43,466 nt of DNA from an uncultured Apibacter sp. (GCA_945280365.1 CALYQD010000020.1:1-43466); one strand, 5' to 3'. Shown: positions 16,219 through 25,143, counted from the stretch's first letter. The notes: a model not told the origin generated them from the letters alone. Numbers and translations: made by a program.

Positions 16219-17334
16219 TTAGCTATTAAGCATCACAGGCATTACCAACATCAGTATATCTTCATTTTCATCGAGTCCGTTAGCCGGTTTTATAATTCCA
16301 GCACGATTGGGAGTTGACATTTCAAGAGTAATGTCTTCGGATGAAATGTTATTTAACATTTCATTTAAGAATTTAGAATTAAATCCTATTTTTAATTCTT
16401 CTCCATTATAATCACAAGGAAGGCTCATATCAGCTTTATTTGAAAAGTCAATATCCTCAGCACTTAATTTAAGTAAATTTCCGTTTAATGCTAAGCGTAC
16501 CTGCGAAGTTGATTTATTAGAGAACAAGGAGGCTCTTTTTAAAGAGCTTAAGAATAATTGTCTATTTATAGTCAATACATTAGGATTTTCTTTTGGTATT
16601 ACCGCATCATAATTGGGGTATTTACCATCTATCAATCTACATACCCACTGGGTTTCATTATGGGTAAATCGTGCATTGGTCTCATTAAATTCAATAATCA
16701 CATCATCATCATAGGCAATCAAAGCATTTTTTAATAAGGTCAGCGGTTTCTTCGGCATGATGAATTCAACTTCTTCATTGGCGGAAACATCTTTTCTAGT
16801 ATATTTTACCAAACGATGTGCGTCTGTTGCAACAAATCGACATTCGGAATCGGTAAATTGAAAAAGTACGCCGGTCATTACAGGACGCATGGCATCATTT
16901 CCGGTTGAAAAAATAGTATTAGCTACAGCTTCTCCTAACACAGATGCTTTCATAGTTATGGATTTATCTGTGTCTAATTCAGGTAATACAGGGTATTGAT
17001 CTACATCATCCAGTGCTATGAAGTAGTTATCTTTTTCATCCACAATTTCCAATTGATTTCCTTCTTGGGAAAAGGAAAGTGGTTGTTCGGAAAATGTTTT
17101 TACTGTATCGGTAAGTAGCTTTGAAGGAACTGCAATTTTGCCTTTATCTGTGCTTTGAACCTGGATGCTGGTTTTCATAGTAGTTTCACCATCAGATCCA
17201 TAAATGGTTAGTTTATCAGAATCTAGATCGAATAAAAAATTTTCTAATACAGGTAAAGATGAATTTCCTCCGGTAACTCCACTTATTAATTGTAATGCCT
17301 TTAATAATTCTCCGCTTGAAACTATGAATTTCAT
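16219..17334 (-). CDS. dnaN: DNA polymerase III beta subunit (sliding clamp)
   Basis: DnaN forms the dimeric ring that tethers DNA polymerases and repair proteins to DNA. The 371 residues match the family, with three clamp folds in series. Recognisable segments are MKFIVSSGELLKALQLISG at the start, SDGETTMKT near 50, the TGVLFQF...ATDAHRLV block near 155-180 typical of domain 2, and the C-terminal LMLVMPVML that closes the ring subunit and forms part of the partner pocket. A consensus promoter lies just upstream and a hairpin terminator just downstream, so it is a single-gene transcript. No dnaA or recF lies nearby. MutS and DinB in this window carry motifs expected to bind this protein. Confidence 0.97.
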   Translation of the reverse strand: MKFIVSSGELLKALQLISGVTGGNSSLPVLENFLFDLDSDKLTIYGSDGETTMKTSIQVQSTDKGKIAVPSKLLTDTVKTFSEQPLSFSQEGNQLEIVDEKDNYFIALDDVDQYPVLPELDTDKSITMKASVLGEAVANTIFSTGNDAMRPVMTGVLFQFTDSECRFVATDAHRLVKYTRKDVSANEEVEFIMPKKPLTLLKNALIAYDDDVIIEFNETNARFTHNETQWVCRLIDGKYPNYDAVIPKENPNVLTINRQLFLSSLKRASLFSNKSTSQVRLALNGNLLKLSAEDIDFSNKADMSLPCDYNGEELKIGFNSKFLNEMLNNISSEDITLEMSTPNRAGIIKPANGLDENEDILMLVMPVMLNS

Positions 17335-17358
17335 ATATGAATTTTTTCTTAATATTTA

Positions 17359-17388
17359 CAAAATTAGTTTTTTTAGTTCTAAATCAAA
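17359..17388 (-). promoter_or_regulatory. dnaN promoter, full Bacteroidota consensus
   Basis: On the minus strand, TTTG (17388-17385) is followed by an 18-nt spacer and TAATTTTG (17366-17359). This is an exact match to the -33/-7 consensus. It lies 25 bp upstream of the dnaN ATG, giving a leader of roughly 15-20 nt. Confidence 0.8.
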
Positions 17389-17732
17389 CTCTTTTTTTTT
17401 ATTTTTTATTGAAAAAATTTGAGTATCTATTTTGATAAATGTATAAATAAAAAATTCTTTATGATGTATTTCATTCTTTTGTCTAAAAAAAAATCTTATT
17501 ATTATGATAAAAAGATAATTTCTATTTTCAAAATATTTTTCAATTAAATAGTTAATAATTTTGTTTTTGAGATTTTTAATTAAAATGATTATAATAAGTA
17601 ATTTTTTTGATATGAAGAAATCTAAATATAATTTATTTTTTTAATAAAAATTGTAAATAGTAATAATATATGTGAAATACTTTTTATATAAACAATTTTT
17701 AAGATAATGTGTTCTTACAATTAAAAAATTGT
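17389..17732. other. AT-rich spacer between divergent dnaN and ssrA
   Basis: This 344-bp stretch is extremely AT-rich and has no open frame of protein-like composition, no repeat and no RNA structure that I can support. It separates the dnaN promoter from the ssrA promoter. Confidence 0.5.
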
Positions 17733-17740
17733 TATATTTG
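17733..17740 (+). promoter_or_regulatory. ssrA promoter -7 element
   Basis: TATATTTG matches TAnnTTTG exactly and lies 27 nt upstream of the mature tmRNA 5' end, leaving a short leader to be trimmed. The -33 element is weak (TGTG about 24 nt upstream). Confidence 0.65.
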
Positions 17741-17767
17741 CAGACTAAAAAATCTAAAATATCCATT

Positions 17768-18166
17768 GGGGATGACCGGTTTTGACTGCAAGTTCAATGG
17801 GTAAGTAAGCATGTCGAGTCACGTAGTGTAATCTCGTAAATCTTCCATTACAAAATTATAACTGGCAACGAAGAATACGCTTTAGCTGCTTAATTAAGAC
17901 TGAATCATAGTAGGTCTAAGCGATTTCCTTACAAGGTAAGGAAGCTAAATGTCTCTCAAAAGCCCTTCTCTGCGGCGTTTGGTAAAGAGGCACGGGAATG
18001 TGGAGATAGAACAGAATAAGCATCGGATTCTGTTCGAAAATTTTGATGATAAGCCTTTTGTAGAGTGTGAATTCTCAGCAAGCGGACGAAAATTAACAAT
18101 TCACTAAGCATGTAGAAAGCTTGCGTATTGCTTGTTTGGACGAGGGTTCGAATCCCTCCATCTCCA
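17768..18166 (+). ncRNA. ssrA: Transfer-messenger RNA (tmRNA)
   Basis: tmRNA rescues stalled ribosomes and tags the unfinished protein for degradation. The 5' end GGGGAUGA pairs with CAUCUCC near the 3' end (18159-18165) to make the tRNA-like acceptor stem, with A18166 as discriminator. The T arm GGGTTCGAATCCC is at 18144-18156. CCA is not encoded and must be added. The tag frame is GGC AAC GAA GAA TAC GCT TTA GCT GCT TAA at 17864-17893, giving GNEEYALAA. Length is about 399 nt before CCA. A minus-strand open frame with the well-known spurious RWRDSNPRP sequence overlaps the 3' end and is not a gene. Confidence 0.97.
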
Positions 18167-18173
18167 CTTTTTT

Positions 18174-18203
18174 AACCCGCTCAAATAGCGGGTTTTTCTT
18201 TTT
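18174..18203 (+). terminator. ssrA terminator
   Basis: Perfect arms AACCCGCT (18174-18181) and AGCGGGTT (18187-18194) enclose a 5-nt loop, followed by a T-rich tract. It lies directly after the tmRNA 3' end. Confidence 0.9.
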
Positions 18204-18382
18204 ATATGCGAGTATAACAAAGATTTTATCGTTTTAAATTTATTAGATTGTGCCATATAGTAGCATGTTTTTGATATTTCTATCAATTAAGTTATACAGA
18301 ATAATTTAACCGTATGGTATTTTTAACTGAAAAAGAGAAAAACATAAAATTAATAAGAGGCGGGTGTAATTATTGTATGATA

Positions 18383-18414
18383 TATAAAAAGTTCCTGATC
18401 ATTCAGGAACTTTT
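18383..18414 (-). terminator. Terminator of the kinase/dehydrogenase module
   Basis: Perfect 12-bp arms AAAAGTTCCTGA (18387-18398) and TCAGGAACTTTT (18403-18414) enclose a TCAT loop. On the minus strand the stem runs into UUUUUAUAUA. It lies 45 bp after the stop of the GpsA-like gene. Confidence 0.85.
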
Positions 18415-18458
18415 AAAATTAAATAGTACAAATATGATGAAATTAACCAGCTATTTCT

Positions 18459-19505
18459 TTAGGGTCTTTTGGGAAGAACCGCTTCGGAGATAACTTGAAC
18501 TACAGGTCTGTCTGTTCCGGCTAAAATTTCATTTACTGCTTTTAATAAGGTCAATTCTTCTTTCAAGTGCGGTGCTGATTGCTCCACTAATTTTGCAGCG
18601 AGTCCTGCTGCCGGTACACCTTCAACTGTTTGCTCTAAACGGTCCATTTCTGCTAATGCTTCTTTAGCTTTTTCTCCCCTTCCTATTCTTACACCATATA
18701 CTTTGTTTCTGCCGGATAATCCTGTGACTTCCAAATCACCTACTCCCGGTAGACCGAAGGCAGTTTCCATTCGTGCTCCTAGAGCCTGTCCCAATAAAGA
18801 CATTTCTTTGATTGCACGGTTAAAAGTTGCCGCTTTCAAATTATGGTGAGGAAATCCCGTTCCTTCTTCCAATCCATCTGCAATTCCTAGAGCAATAGCA
18901 TATACGTTTTTCATAGGAGCACAGATCTCAACTCCGGTTTCATCATCGGTGGCTTCTATGCAGTATACATCCGTTCTTGCTTCTCTAGCATACATCTGAG
19001 AAACCTTTATATTCTTACATCCAAAAATAGTTGCGGTTGGTTTGCCCTCTGCGCATTCGTTGGCTTTTACTGGACCGGCAATTGCAACAATAGGAGGTAT
19101 TGATACTCCTTTTTGACGTGCGATAGTTCGAATGGCTTCTGGAAGAAGTTGGATTTTACCCTCTTGATTGGGACAAAATCCTTTTGATGTTAACCAAAGT
19201 GCTTTTCCTTTTGAGATCCCTTCCAAAGCCATCTCGGTAATTTTGGGTACACCTACAGAAGCAACAGACATTACAATGACATCAGCTCCTTCCAGTGCTT
19301 TATTTAGTTCATTTGAACGATATAGTTTAACTCCTTTCGCAAGCGGTACTTTGGTTCGCGGATGAGGTTTTCCTGCTTCGCATGCATCAATTAAATGATC
19401 ATCCAACCATGTCCCCCATAGCCGTACTTCCCAGCCTGATTTACATAGTGGGGTGCATAAGCCTGATCCCATGGCTCCAGCTCCTAATATTGTGATTATT
19501 GACAT
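18459..19505 (-). CDS. Glycerol-3-phosphate dehydrogenase-like (GpsA family)
   Basis: The 348 residues form an N-terminal Rossmann domain with GAGAMG at 8-13 and a GpsA-type helical C-terminal domain. The residues that in known enzymes contact substrate and nicotinamide are all present: K108 (SKGF), K199 (PMKNVYAIALGIADG), D257 (GVGDLEVT), and R266-N267 for the phosphate. It should interconvert a ketose phosphate and polyol phosphate with NAD(P)H; DHAP and sn-glycerol 3-phosphate are the default pair. The N-terminal half is diverged (GPVKANE rather than the usual GPS.A.E). It lies 35 bp after an FGGY kinase, suggesting a catabolic kinase-then-dehydrogenase pair rather than plain phospholipid synthesis. 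Composition is visibly richer in G+C than nearby genes. Confidence 0.85.
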   Translation of the reverse strand: MSIITILGAGAMGSGLCTPLCKSGWEVRLWGTWLDDHLIDACEAGKPHPRTKVPLAKGVKLYRSNELNKALEGADVIVMSVASVGVPKITEMALEGISKGKALWLTSKGFCPNQEGKIQLLPEAIRTIARQKGVSIPPIVAIAGPVKANECAEGKPTATIFGCKNIKVSQMYAREARTDVYCIEATDDETGVEICAPMKNVYAIALGIADGLEEGTGFPHHNLKAATFNRAIKEMSLLGQALGARMETAFGLPGVGDLEVTGLSGRNKVYGVRIGRGEKAKEALAEMDRLEQTVEGVPAAGLAAKLVEQSAPHLKEELTLLKAVNEILAGTDRPVVQVISEAVLPKRP

Positions 19506-19540
19506 TTTTTTAGTTTTTATATTTTGTAAATTTTAGTTAT

Positions 19541-21112
19541 TTATAATTCTGATTTAGGTGATTCCGGTCTAGTGGATGGATACTTTTCAGAAAGAATGTA
19601 AAGTTGTTCAAATACATTTTTTAATTGCGGATATAATTTATGTTGTATTTCAGCAACTTCTTTGTATCTTTCAGATTGGGTTAGATCGGGTTCTATGGTT
19701 TCTCCAAACTGGGCCATATATTTCGCTGCATTGGCTACATTTTTAGACCCGTGTGCCTCTATTCCCGCCATAGCAATGACTGCTGCGCCTAAAGCAGAAA
19801 TCTCATCTTCTGAGCAAATTGTTATAGGGAGTCCTATAGAATCTGCCATAATTTGTCGCCATAATTTCGAACGAGTTCCTCCACCCATAGCCCGAATAGA
19901 TTTTAATTTTACTCCCGTGCCTTTTTGGATAGATTCCAGATTAAATTTCATTTCAAATCCGATAGACTCTAAAATGGATCGATACATATGTGCTTTAGAA
20001 TGGGTTCCTCTCCAACCTACTACTGCTCCTCTTGCTACAGAGTCCCAATAAGGGCTTTGTACAGCATTCCAATAAGGTAAAGTAACAAGTCCTTCGCATC
20101 CAGGAGGAATATTAGATGCTTCTTCATCTAATCTAGGATCAGGCTCTCCTAATAATTTAGGGTCTCCTAAGGATTGGCGAAACCATCCGGCCAGATAAGA
20201 TCCGGAGGATTGTAAAATTTCGAAAACGAAATTTCCTTTAATTCCTGAAACATGAGTTCTAAAGATTGGGTCGCATTTGTAATTTGTACTTTCTACTCCC
20301 GCATTAACGGCAGTCCCTAGATTCAAAAAAGCTATGTCTGGGGAAACAGCAGCTGCACCAATTCCTGCCGCCTGTCCGTCTCCTAATCCCGCGATGACAG
20401 GTATAGGTTTGGATAATTTCCATTCTGCAACGAGTTCAGGTTTCAATACTTCCATAATCTCTCCGGGAGGTACTAAATTAGCCATTTGTTCTCTTTTTAC
20501 CCCAGCTATATTTAATAGTTCATCGCTATAGTCAAATTTACGGATGTCTAATAATCCTAGAGAATCCGTGGCAGCTACCGAGGAAATCCATTTTCCGGTA
20601 AGATTCCATGCGATATATCCATGTACTTCAACGATTTTATGTGCTTTTTTTAGTATTTCGTTCTCGTTTTCTTTCAACCAGGCAATTTTATATATTCCGG
20701 GAGTAACACCAGGAGGTTTTCCAGAAAGATCGTGTATATGCTGAGAACCATAGGCTCTGATTTGCTTTGTTGCACGACCATCCAGCCAGAGAATCCCATT
20801 ACGTAAGGGAATGCCGTTTTTATCGAAGGGAGCAAAACTTTCTCGTTGATGGGTAATCCCAATAGCTGAAATTCTTTCTCTGTCTTTAGAAGAAAGTTTT
20901 GACAATACTTCTCCAATGCACTCTTTAGTAGTTTCCCACCAACGGATCGGGTTGTGTTCATAAAAATCCATAGCAGGTGTATGAAGTTGTATGTTTCTTT
21001 TAGCAGTATGCCAAACATGTCCGTTTTCATCAACAATAATTGCTTTGGTAGACGTAGTTGAAGAATCGATAGCAATTACTAAAGGACCGTCATGTGCTTT
21101 TTTTGTGTCCAT
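19541..21112 (-). CDS. FGGY-family carbohydrate/polyol kinase
   Basis: The 523 residues fit the FGGY kinase fold of two actin-like domains. The phosphate loop is AIDSSTTSTKA with D15. The sugar-contact segments are ITHQRES (86-92) and WLDGRA (109-114). The catalytic base is D245 in GLGDGQAAGIGA, with NLGTAVNAG (264-272) and GGGTRSKLW (near 413) for ATP binding. HQRES resembles glycerol kinase, whereas WLDGRA and GDGQ resemble xylulokinase-type members, so the substrate cannot be named. It is the first gene of a two-gene unit with the GpsA-like dehydrogenase, with a consensus promoter and a palindrome upstream. No sugar transporter or regulator is adjacent. Higher G+C than neighbours hints at acquisition. 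Confidence 0.88.
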   Translation of the reverse strand: MDTKKAHDGPLVIAIDSSTTSTKAIIVDENGHVWHTAKRNIQLHTPAMDFYEHNPIRWWETTKECIGEVLSKLSSKDRERISAIGITHQRESFAPFDKNGIPLRNGILWLDGRATKQIRAYGSQHIHDLSGKPPGVTPGIYKIAWLKENENEILKKAHKIVEVHGYIAWNLTGKWISSVAATDSLGLLDIRKFDYSDELLNIAGVKREQMANLVPPGEIMEVLKPELVAEWKLSKPIPVIAGLGDGQAAGIGAAAVSPDIAFLNLGTAVNAGVESTNYKCDPIFRTHVSGIKGNFVFEILQSSGSYLAGWFRQSLGDPKLLGEPDPRLDEEASNIPPGCEGLVTLPYWNAVQSPYWDSVARGAVVGWRGTHSKAHMYRSILESIGFEMKFNLESIQKGTGVKLKSIRAMGGGTRSKLWRQIMADSIGLPITICSEDEISALGAAVIAMAGIEAHGSKNVANAAKYMAQFGETIEPDLTQSERYKEVAEIQHKLYPQLKNVFEQLYILSEKYPSTRPESPKSEL

Positions 21113-21137
21113 AGTTTATAATTTTTTTGTGGCTTTA

Positions 21138-21160
21138 GTTTAATTGAAAGTCAATTAAAC
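21138..21160. promoter_or_regulatory. Palindromic operator candidate upstream of the FGGY kinase
   Basis: Perfect 10-bp arms GTTTAATTGA (21138-21147) and TCAATTAAAC (21151-21160) are separated by 3 nt. The palindrome touches the last base of the -7 element and covers the expected transcription start, the usual place for a repressor site. It has no T run and so does not look like a terminator. Confidence 0.6.
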
Positions 21161-21190
21161 AAATATATTTACTAAATCGAAACTATGCAA
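21160..21190 (-). promoter_or_regulatory. Promoter of the FGGY kinase/GpsA-like unit
   Basis: The minus strand reads TATATTTG (21167-21160), an exact TAnnTTTG, with TTG (21190-21188) 23 nt upstream as the -33 element. Start of transcription should fall near 21153, about 40 bp before the kinase ATG. Confidence 0.65.
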
Positions 21191-21434
21191 GTATTAAACG
21201 AAACTTTTTTTACTAATATTTGTAATATTATAATTTAATCGAAAGGAAAATGAATTTAAAAATTGATTTTTGTGAATGGGATAATATACAAACTCTTGTT
21301 TTCTTTTTTTTAAATAGATGATTTTATTGATTTTTTATACTTAATATATAAATAATGTTTTATTTTTTTAATAGAAATAGAGTTTATCCTTTAAAATTAT
21401 GATATGTGTTTTGTTATTAGAAGCATAAGTATTA
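21191..21434. other. AT-rich spacer between mutS and the kinase promoter
   Basis: Together with 21113-21190 this makes a 322-bp gap without a gene. Beyond the promoter and palindrome, only AT-rich sequence was seen. No convincing terminator for mutS could be drawn. Confidence 0.5.
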
Positions 21435-24020
21435 TTATCCTCCGAGCATCTTTTTTATATGATTTAATTTCATTAAGGCTTCTATAGGTGTTAATGTATT
21501 GATATCTGTTTTTAATAGCTCTTCTCGAATATTTTCTAATACAGGATCGTCTAACTGAAAAAAACTCAGTTGCATGTTTTCGTCTGTTAAGGTTTTTGTT
21601 CTTTCTTTAAATTCTTCTTTAGAACTATTGTTTTCCAATGTTTTCAAAATTTGTTCTGCTCTTTGAGTTAAAACAGTAGGCATACCCGCTAATTTTGCTA
21701 CATGTATACCAAAACTATGCTCACTTCCTCCGGGTATGAGCTTTCTAAGAAATACAATGGTCCCGTCCAATTCTTTAATGCTAACATTAAAATTTTTTAT
21801 TCTGGGAAAGGAGGTAGTCATTTCATTAAGCTCGTGATAATGAGTTGCAAAAAGTGTTTTAGGGTGAGAAGGGTGTTCATGTAAATATTCGGCAATTGCC
21901 CAAGCTATGGAGACCCCGTCATAGGTACTTGTTCCTCTTCCTATTTCATCTAATAAAATCAAACTACGATCGGATATATTATTCAGTATACTTGCTGTCT
22001 CATTCATCTCCACCATAAAGGTAGATTCACCTTTAGACAAGTTATCTGAAGCACCTACCCGGGTAAATATTTTATCTACAATCCCGATACTTGCATTTTT
22101 TGCCGGTACAAAACTGCCTATTTGTGCCATTAAAACGATAAGTGCTGTTTGTCTTAGCAACGCTGATTTTCCCGCCATATTTGGGCCTGTTATCATCAAT
22201 ATTTGTTGCTTTTGATCATCTAAATAAACTGAATTCGCTACATAAGACTCTCCTAAAGGGATCTGTTTTTCTATAACCGGATGTCTGCCCTCTATTATGT
22301 CAATGGTTTTAGTGTCAGTAATTTGCGGATGGGTATAAGAATTATCCTGTGCTGCTTCTGCGAATGAAAGTAAGGTATCGATGGTTGCAATTAGAGAAGT
22401 ATTATGTTGAATATCAATCAAATTATTTTTTATTTTTTGGCAGAGGTTTTTAAATAATTCGGATTCCAAAATACTTATTTTTTCTTCGGCTCCCAGAATC
22501 TGTGTTTCATATTCTTTTAATTCTTCAGTTATATATCTTTCAGCGTTAACAAGAGTTTGCTTTCTAATCCAATCTGAGGGGACTTTATTTTTGTGTGTAT
22601 TCCTAACTTCTAAATAGTATCCGAATACATTATTAAAATCTATTTTTAAGCTAGGAATCCCCGTTTTTTCCGATTCACGTAAGCATAAATTCTCTAAATA
22701 TTCTTTCCCGTGATTTTTAAGTTCTCGTAATTTGTCGAGATCTTCGGAGATACCTTCTTTTATAACGTTTCCTTTCGATAAAGCTACGGGTAATTCATCA
22801 TGTAGTTGGGTTTGTAACAGTAAAACTACCTCTTTTAAATCTTTAAACTCTCCAAAATTCTTAAGCGTTTTATGATTTTCATCTTTCAGGATTTTTTCAA
22901 TATGAAGGTAGTTAACTAAAGAATCTTTTAAATATCCAAGTTCTTTAGGAGAAATACGTTCTCCGGCCAGTTTTCCCAACAACCTTTCAACATCTGATAT
23001 GCCTTTAAGTTCCTCGGAAATACTATAAGTAATTTCCGGAAATTTTAAAAAAAAGTCAACTACATCCAATCTACGGTTTATAATATTTATCTCTTTTAAA
23101 GGAGTGAGAAGCCATCTTCGCAGCATTCTTCCTCCCATATTCGTATGGGTTCTATCTAATATTTTTAATAACGAAACCGATTGTGGATCGGAAGTGCCTA
23201 TAAGTTCTAAATTCTTTATGGTGAAATCGTCCATCCAAACAAAGGTTTCTTGCGGCAATCGTTGGATATTGGATATGTGATCAAGTAGTTTATGATGTGT
23301 ATCCTCAACTAAATAAGCAAAAACTGCACCGGCGGCAATGATGGCTGCTTTCATTTGATCCATACCAAAACCTTTTAAAGATTTGGTTTTAAAATGTGTA
23401 GTTAGTTTGTCATAAGCATAATCATACTGAAATGCCCAATCGTCCAATTGAAAAGCATATGCTTGATGTGCAAAAGGTAGGGGGCGGTTTCGCTGATGAA
23501 TGATTTCGGTAGGCTTAAAATTATCAATCAGATGATGGAGCTTGTGTTCATCTCCTTCAGCAACAAGAAATTCACCTGTAGAGATGTCAAGTAAAGCCAT
23601 ACCGTATAAATTTTTTTCTTGGTGTACGGACAATAAAAAATTGTTGCTTTTTGCCTCTAAAACTTTATCATTAAAGGTAACTCCAGGGGTAACTAATTCT
23701 GTAACTCCGCGTTTAACTATTCCTTTTGCCATAGAGGGGTCTTCCAACTGATCGCAAATGGCAACTCTAAGTCCTGAACGTACTAATTTAGGTAAATATA
23801 CATCTAATGAATGGTGTGGAAACCCGGCTAACTCAGTATGAGTAGCTTGTCCGTTAGCTCTTTTAGTGAGTACAATTCCCAAAATTTTGGAAGCTTTTAT
23901 GGCATCTTCTCCAAATGTTTCATAAAAATCTCCAACACGAAAAAGCAACATAGCATCCGGATATCGCGCTTTTATGCTGTTATATTGCTTCATTAAAGGA
24001 GTTTCTTTAGTCTTACCCAT
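21435..24020 (-). CDS. mutS: DNA mismatch repair protein MutS
   Basis: MutS recognises mismatches and small loops and starts repair with MutL. The 861 residues match MutS1. The mismatch-reading F-x-E is F32-Y-E34 in FRVGDFYETF. The connector, lever and clamp domains follow, then the ATPase with Walker A GPNMAGKS at 612-619, a Walker B of LILLDEIGRGTS about 70 residues on, and the ATHYHEL switch. Near the C-terminus, MQLSFF at 816-821 fits the sliding-clamp binding motif QLxLF, so it should bind the DnaN encoded in this window. It appears to be transcribed alone. Confidence 0.98.
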   Translation of the reverse strand: MGKTKETPLMKQYNSIKARYPDAMLLFRVGDFYETFGEDAIKASKILGIVLTKRANGQATHTELAGFPHHSLDVYLPKLVRSGLRVAICDQLEDPSMAKGIVKRGVTELVTPGVTFNDKVLEAKSNNFLLSVHQEKNLYGMALLDISTGEFLVAEGDEHKLHHLIDNFKPTEIIHQRNRPLPFAHQAYAFQLDDWAFQYDYAYDKLTTHFKTKSLKGFGMDQMKAAIIAAGAVFAYLVEDTHHKLLDHISNIQRLPQETFVWMDDFTIKNLELIGTSDPQSVSLLKILDRTHTNMGGRMLRRWLLTPLKEINIINRRLDVVDFFLKFPEITYSISEELKGISDVERLLGKLAGERISPKELGYLKDSLVNYLHIEKILKDENHKTLKNFGEFKDLKEVVLLLQTQLHDELPVALSKGNVIKEGISEDLDKLRELKNHGKEYLENLCLRESEKTGIPSLKIDFNNVFGYYLEVRNTHKNKVPSDWIRKQTLVNAERYITEELKEYETQILGAEEKISILESELFKNLCQKIKNNLIDIQHNTSLIATIDTLLSFAEAAQDNSYTHPQITDTKTIDIIEGRHPVIEKQIPLGESYVANSVYLDDQKQQILMITGPNMAGKSALLRQTALIVLMAQIGSFVPAKNASIGIVDKIFTRVGASDNLSKGESTFMVEMNETASILNNISDRSLILLDEIGRGTSTYDGVSIAWAIAEYLHEHPSHPKTLFATHYHELNEMTTSFPRIKNFNVSIKELDGTIVFLRKLIPGGSEHSFGIHVAKLAGMPTVLTQRAEQILKTLENNSSKEEFKERTKTLTDENMQLSFFQLDDPVLENIREELLKTDINTLTPIEALMKLNHIKKMLGG

Positions 24021-24317
24021 TACTTATGAGATTATAGATAGTAGGTGTTAATTTACATGAATTTGCTAAATTACCACTTATTAATGATTTTAAAAATTGC
24101 CATTTTAAATGAGCGAAGGCTTTTTTCCATGTAGAACAATTCTTTTAAATCGGATTTGAACATTTTTTTATGACTTTTGTCATGCAGAGATATAATAAAA
24201 TAAGATATTATCATTTTAATAATTAAAATAGGATAGGGGCTATGTGAATAACTCATCAATATAAAATGGTTAAGCTAAAAAAATTAAGAATTGTTAAGTA
24301 TTGGTATTTCAATACTT

Positions 24318-25136
24318 TTATATACACCTTGAAGTGATGAGACTTACCGGAAGGCTTACAAATATTAGCAATTCGTAATTATCTCCCATAAAAAAAGCAT
24401 ATATTAAAATCCAGAATAATAAATAAAAAACCAAGATAGTATGTTGTGAAGAAATATATAAATCTTCAGAAATATTTTTATTTGAATATTGGCTTATCCA
24501 GCCAAAAATCAATATTACTAAGAGGATTAATAAAATAGGTATTTGATATTCGAAATGAAATTTGGGAATGGTTAATTGATTAGCCCAGTTAGCAAGATAA
24601 GAAAATGAATCGGTAAGTAGAGTTATTTCAAGTGCAAGGATACCCGTAACTAATACTCCTGCAATATATTGGGATATATTTATTTTTTCTTTATAATTAA
24701 CAATAGTCATAAACAGAAATAAAAATACAATAATAATGGTGGGAAAATATAAAAGACTTGAAATGGAAGCAAGCATACCAATATTAAAATATTTCAATTG
24801 AGAAGATTTTTTAAAGATACCCAACATTAACAATAACGCTAATGAAAGCAGTAAATAGGTAATTCCAATGTTTAAATTAGAGAATTCATTACATGATGGT
24901 ATAAATAAAAGATTATAGATGGCTACTCCCCAAATTTTTCTTTTTTTTCTAAATTTTGAACATAAGATGGTAATGAGATTTAAAGCATAGGATAGCGAGC
25001 TGATAGTTGCAATTGTCCATATCTCAGAAACAGAAGTAATTTTTGAATTCAAATAAAATATAATAACTCCTAAAAAAATGATCCACAAGCCGAAAACGGG
25101 AAAAAAATATTTGTTAAAAGGGGAGTTCGAGTACAT
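24318..25136 (-). CDS. Polytopic membrane protein, DUF6427-like
   Basis: The 272 residues contain about eight hydrophobic segments spread over the whole length, with short charged loops, and no catalytic motif. Length, topology and the neighbouring divergent small protein match the DUF6427 family of flavobacterial membrane proteins as I remember it. This is a resemblance, not a search result. Function is unknown. The start ATG lies 45 bp from the start of the divergent DUF6341-like gene, so both promoters must overlap in this short gap. The 297 bp downstream toward mutS hold only a doubtful 62-residue open frame. Confidence 0.7.
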   Translation of the reverse strand: MYSNSPFNKYFFPVFGLWIIFLGVIIFYLNSKITSVSEIWTIATISSLSYALNLITILCSKFRKKRKIWGVAIYNLLFIPSCNEFSNLNIGITYLLLSLALLLMLGIFKKSSQLKYFNIGMLASISSLLYFPTIIIVFLFLFMTIVNYKEKINISQYIAGVLVTGILALEITLLTDSFSYLANWANQLTIPKFHFEYQIPILLILLVILIFGWISQYSNKNISEDLYISSQHTILVFYLLFWILIYAFFMGDNYELLIFVSLPVSLITSRCI

Positions 25137-25143
25137 TTTTTTA

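Noticed and set aside
18104-18286. Minus-strand 60-residue open frame with RWRDSNPRP
   Set aside because: It is the reverse complement of the tmRNA 3' end and terminator. The sequence is a well-known artefact over tRNA-like T arms.
19662-20051. Plus-strand 129-residue open frame opposite the FGGY kinase
   Set aside because: It is antisense to conserved kinase codons, and its composition follows from the lower AT content of that gene.
20674-21075. Minus-strand 133-residue open frame inside the FGGY kinase
   Set aside because: It overlaps a well-supported kinase in another frame, and its translation is rich in Leu and Lys without any motif.
24071-24259. Minus-strand 62-residue open frame between mutS and the DUF6427-like gene
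   Set aside because: It has no recognised domain, no promoter or terminator, and a Ser/Ile/Lys/Phe-rich composition expected from AT-rich DNA. It could be a small real gene, but nothing supports it.
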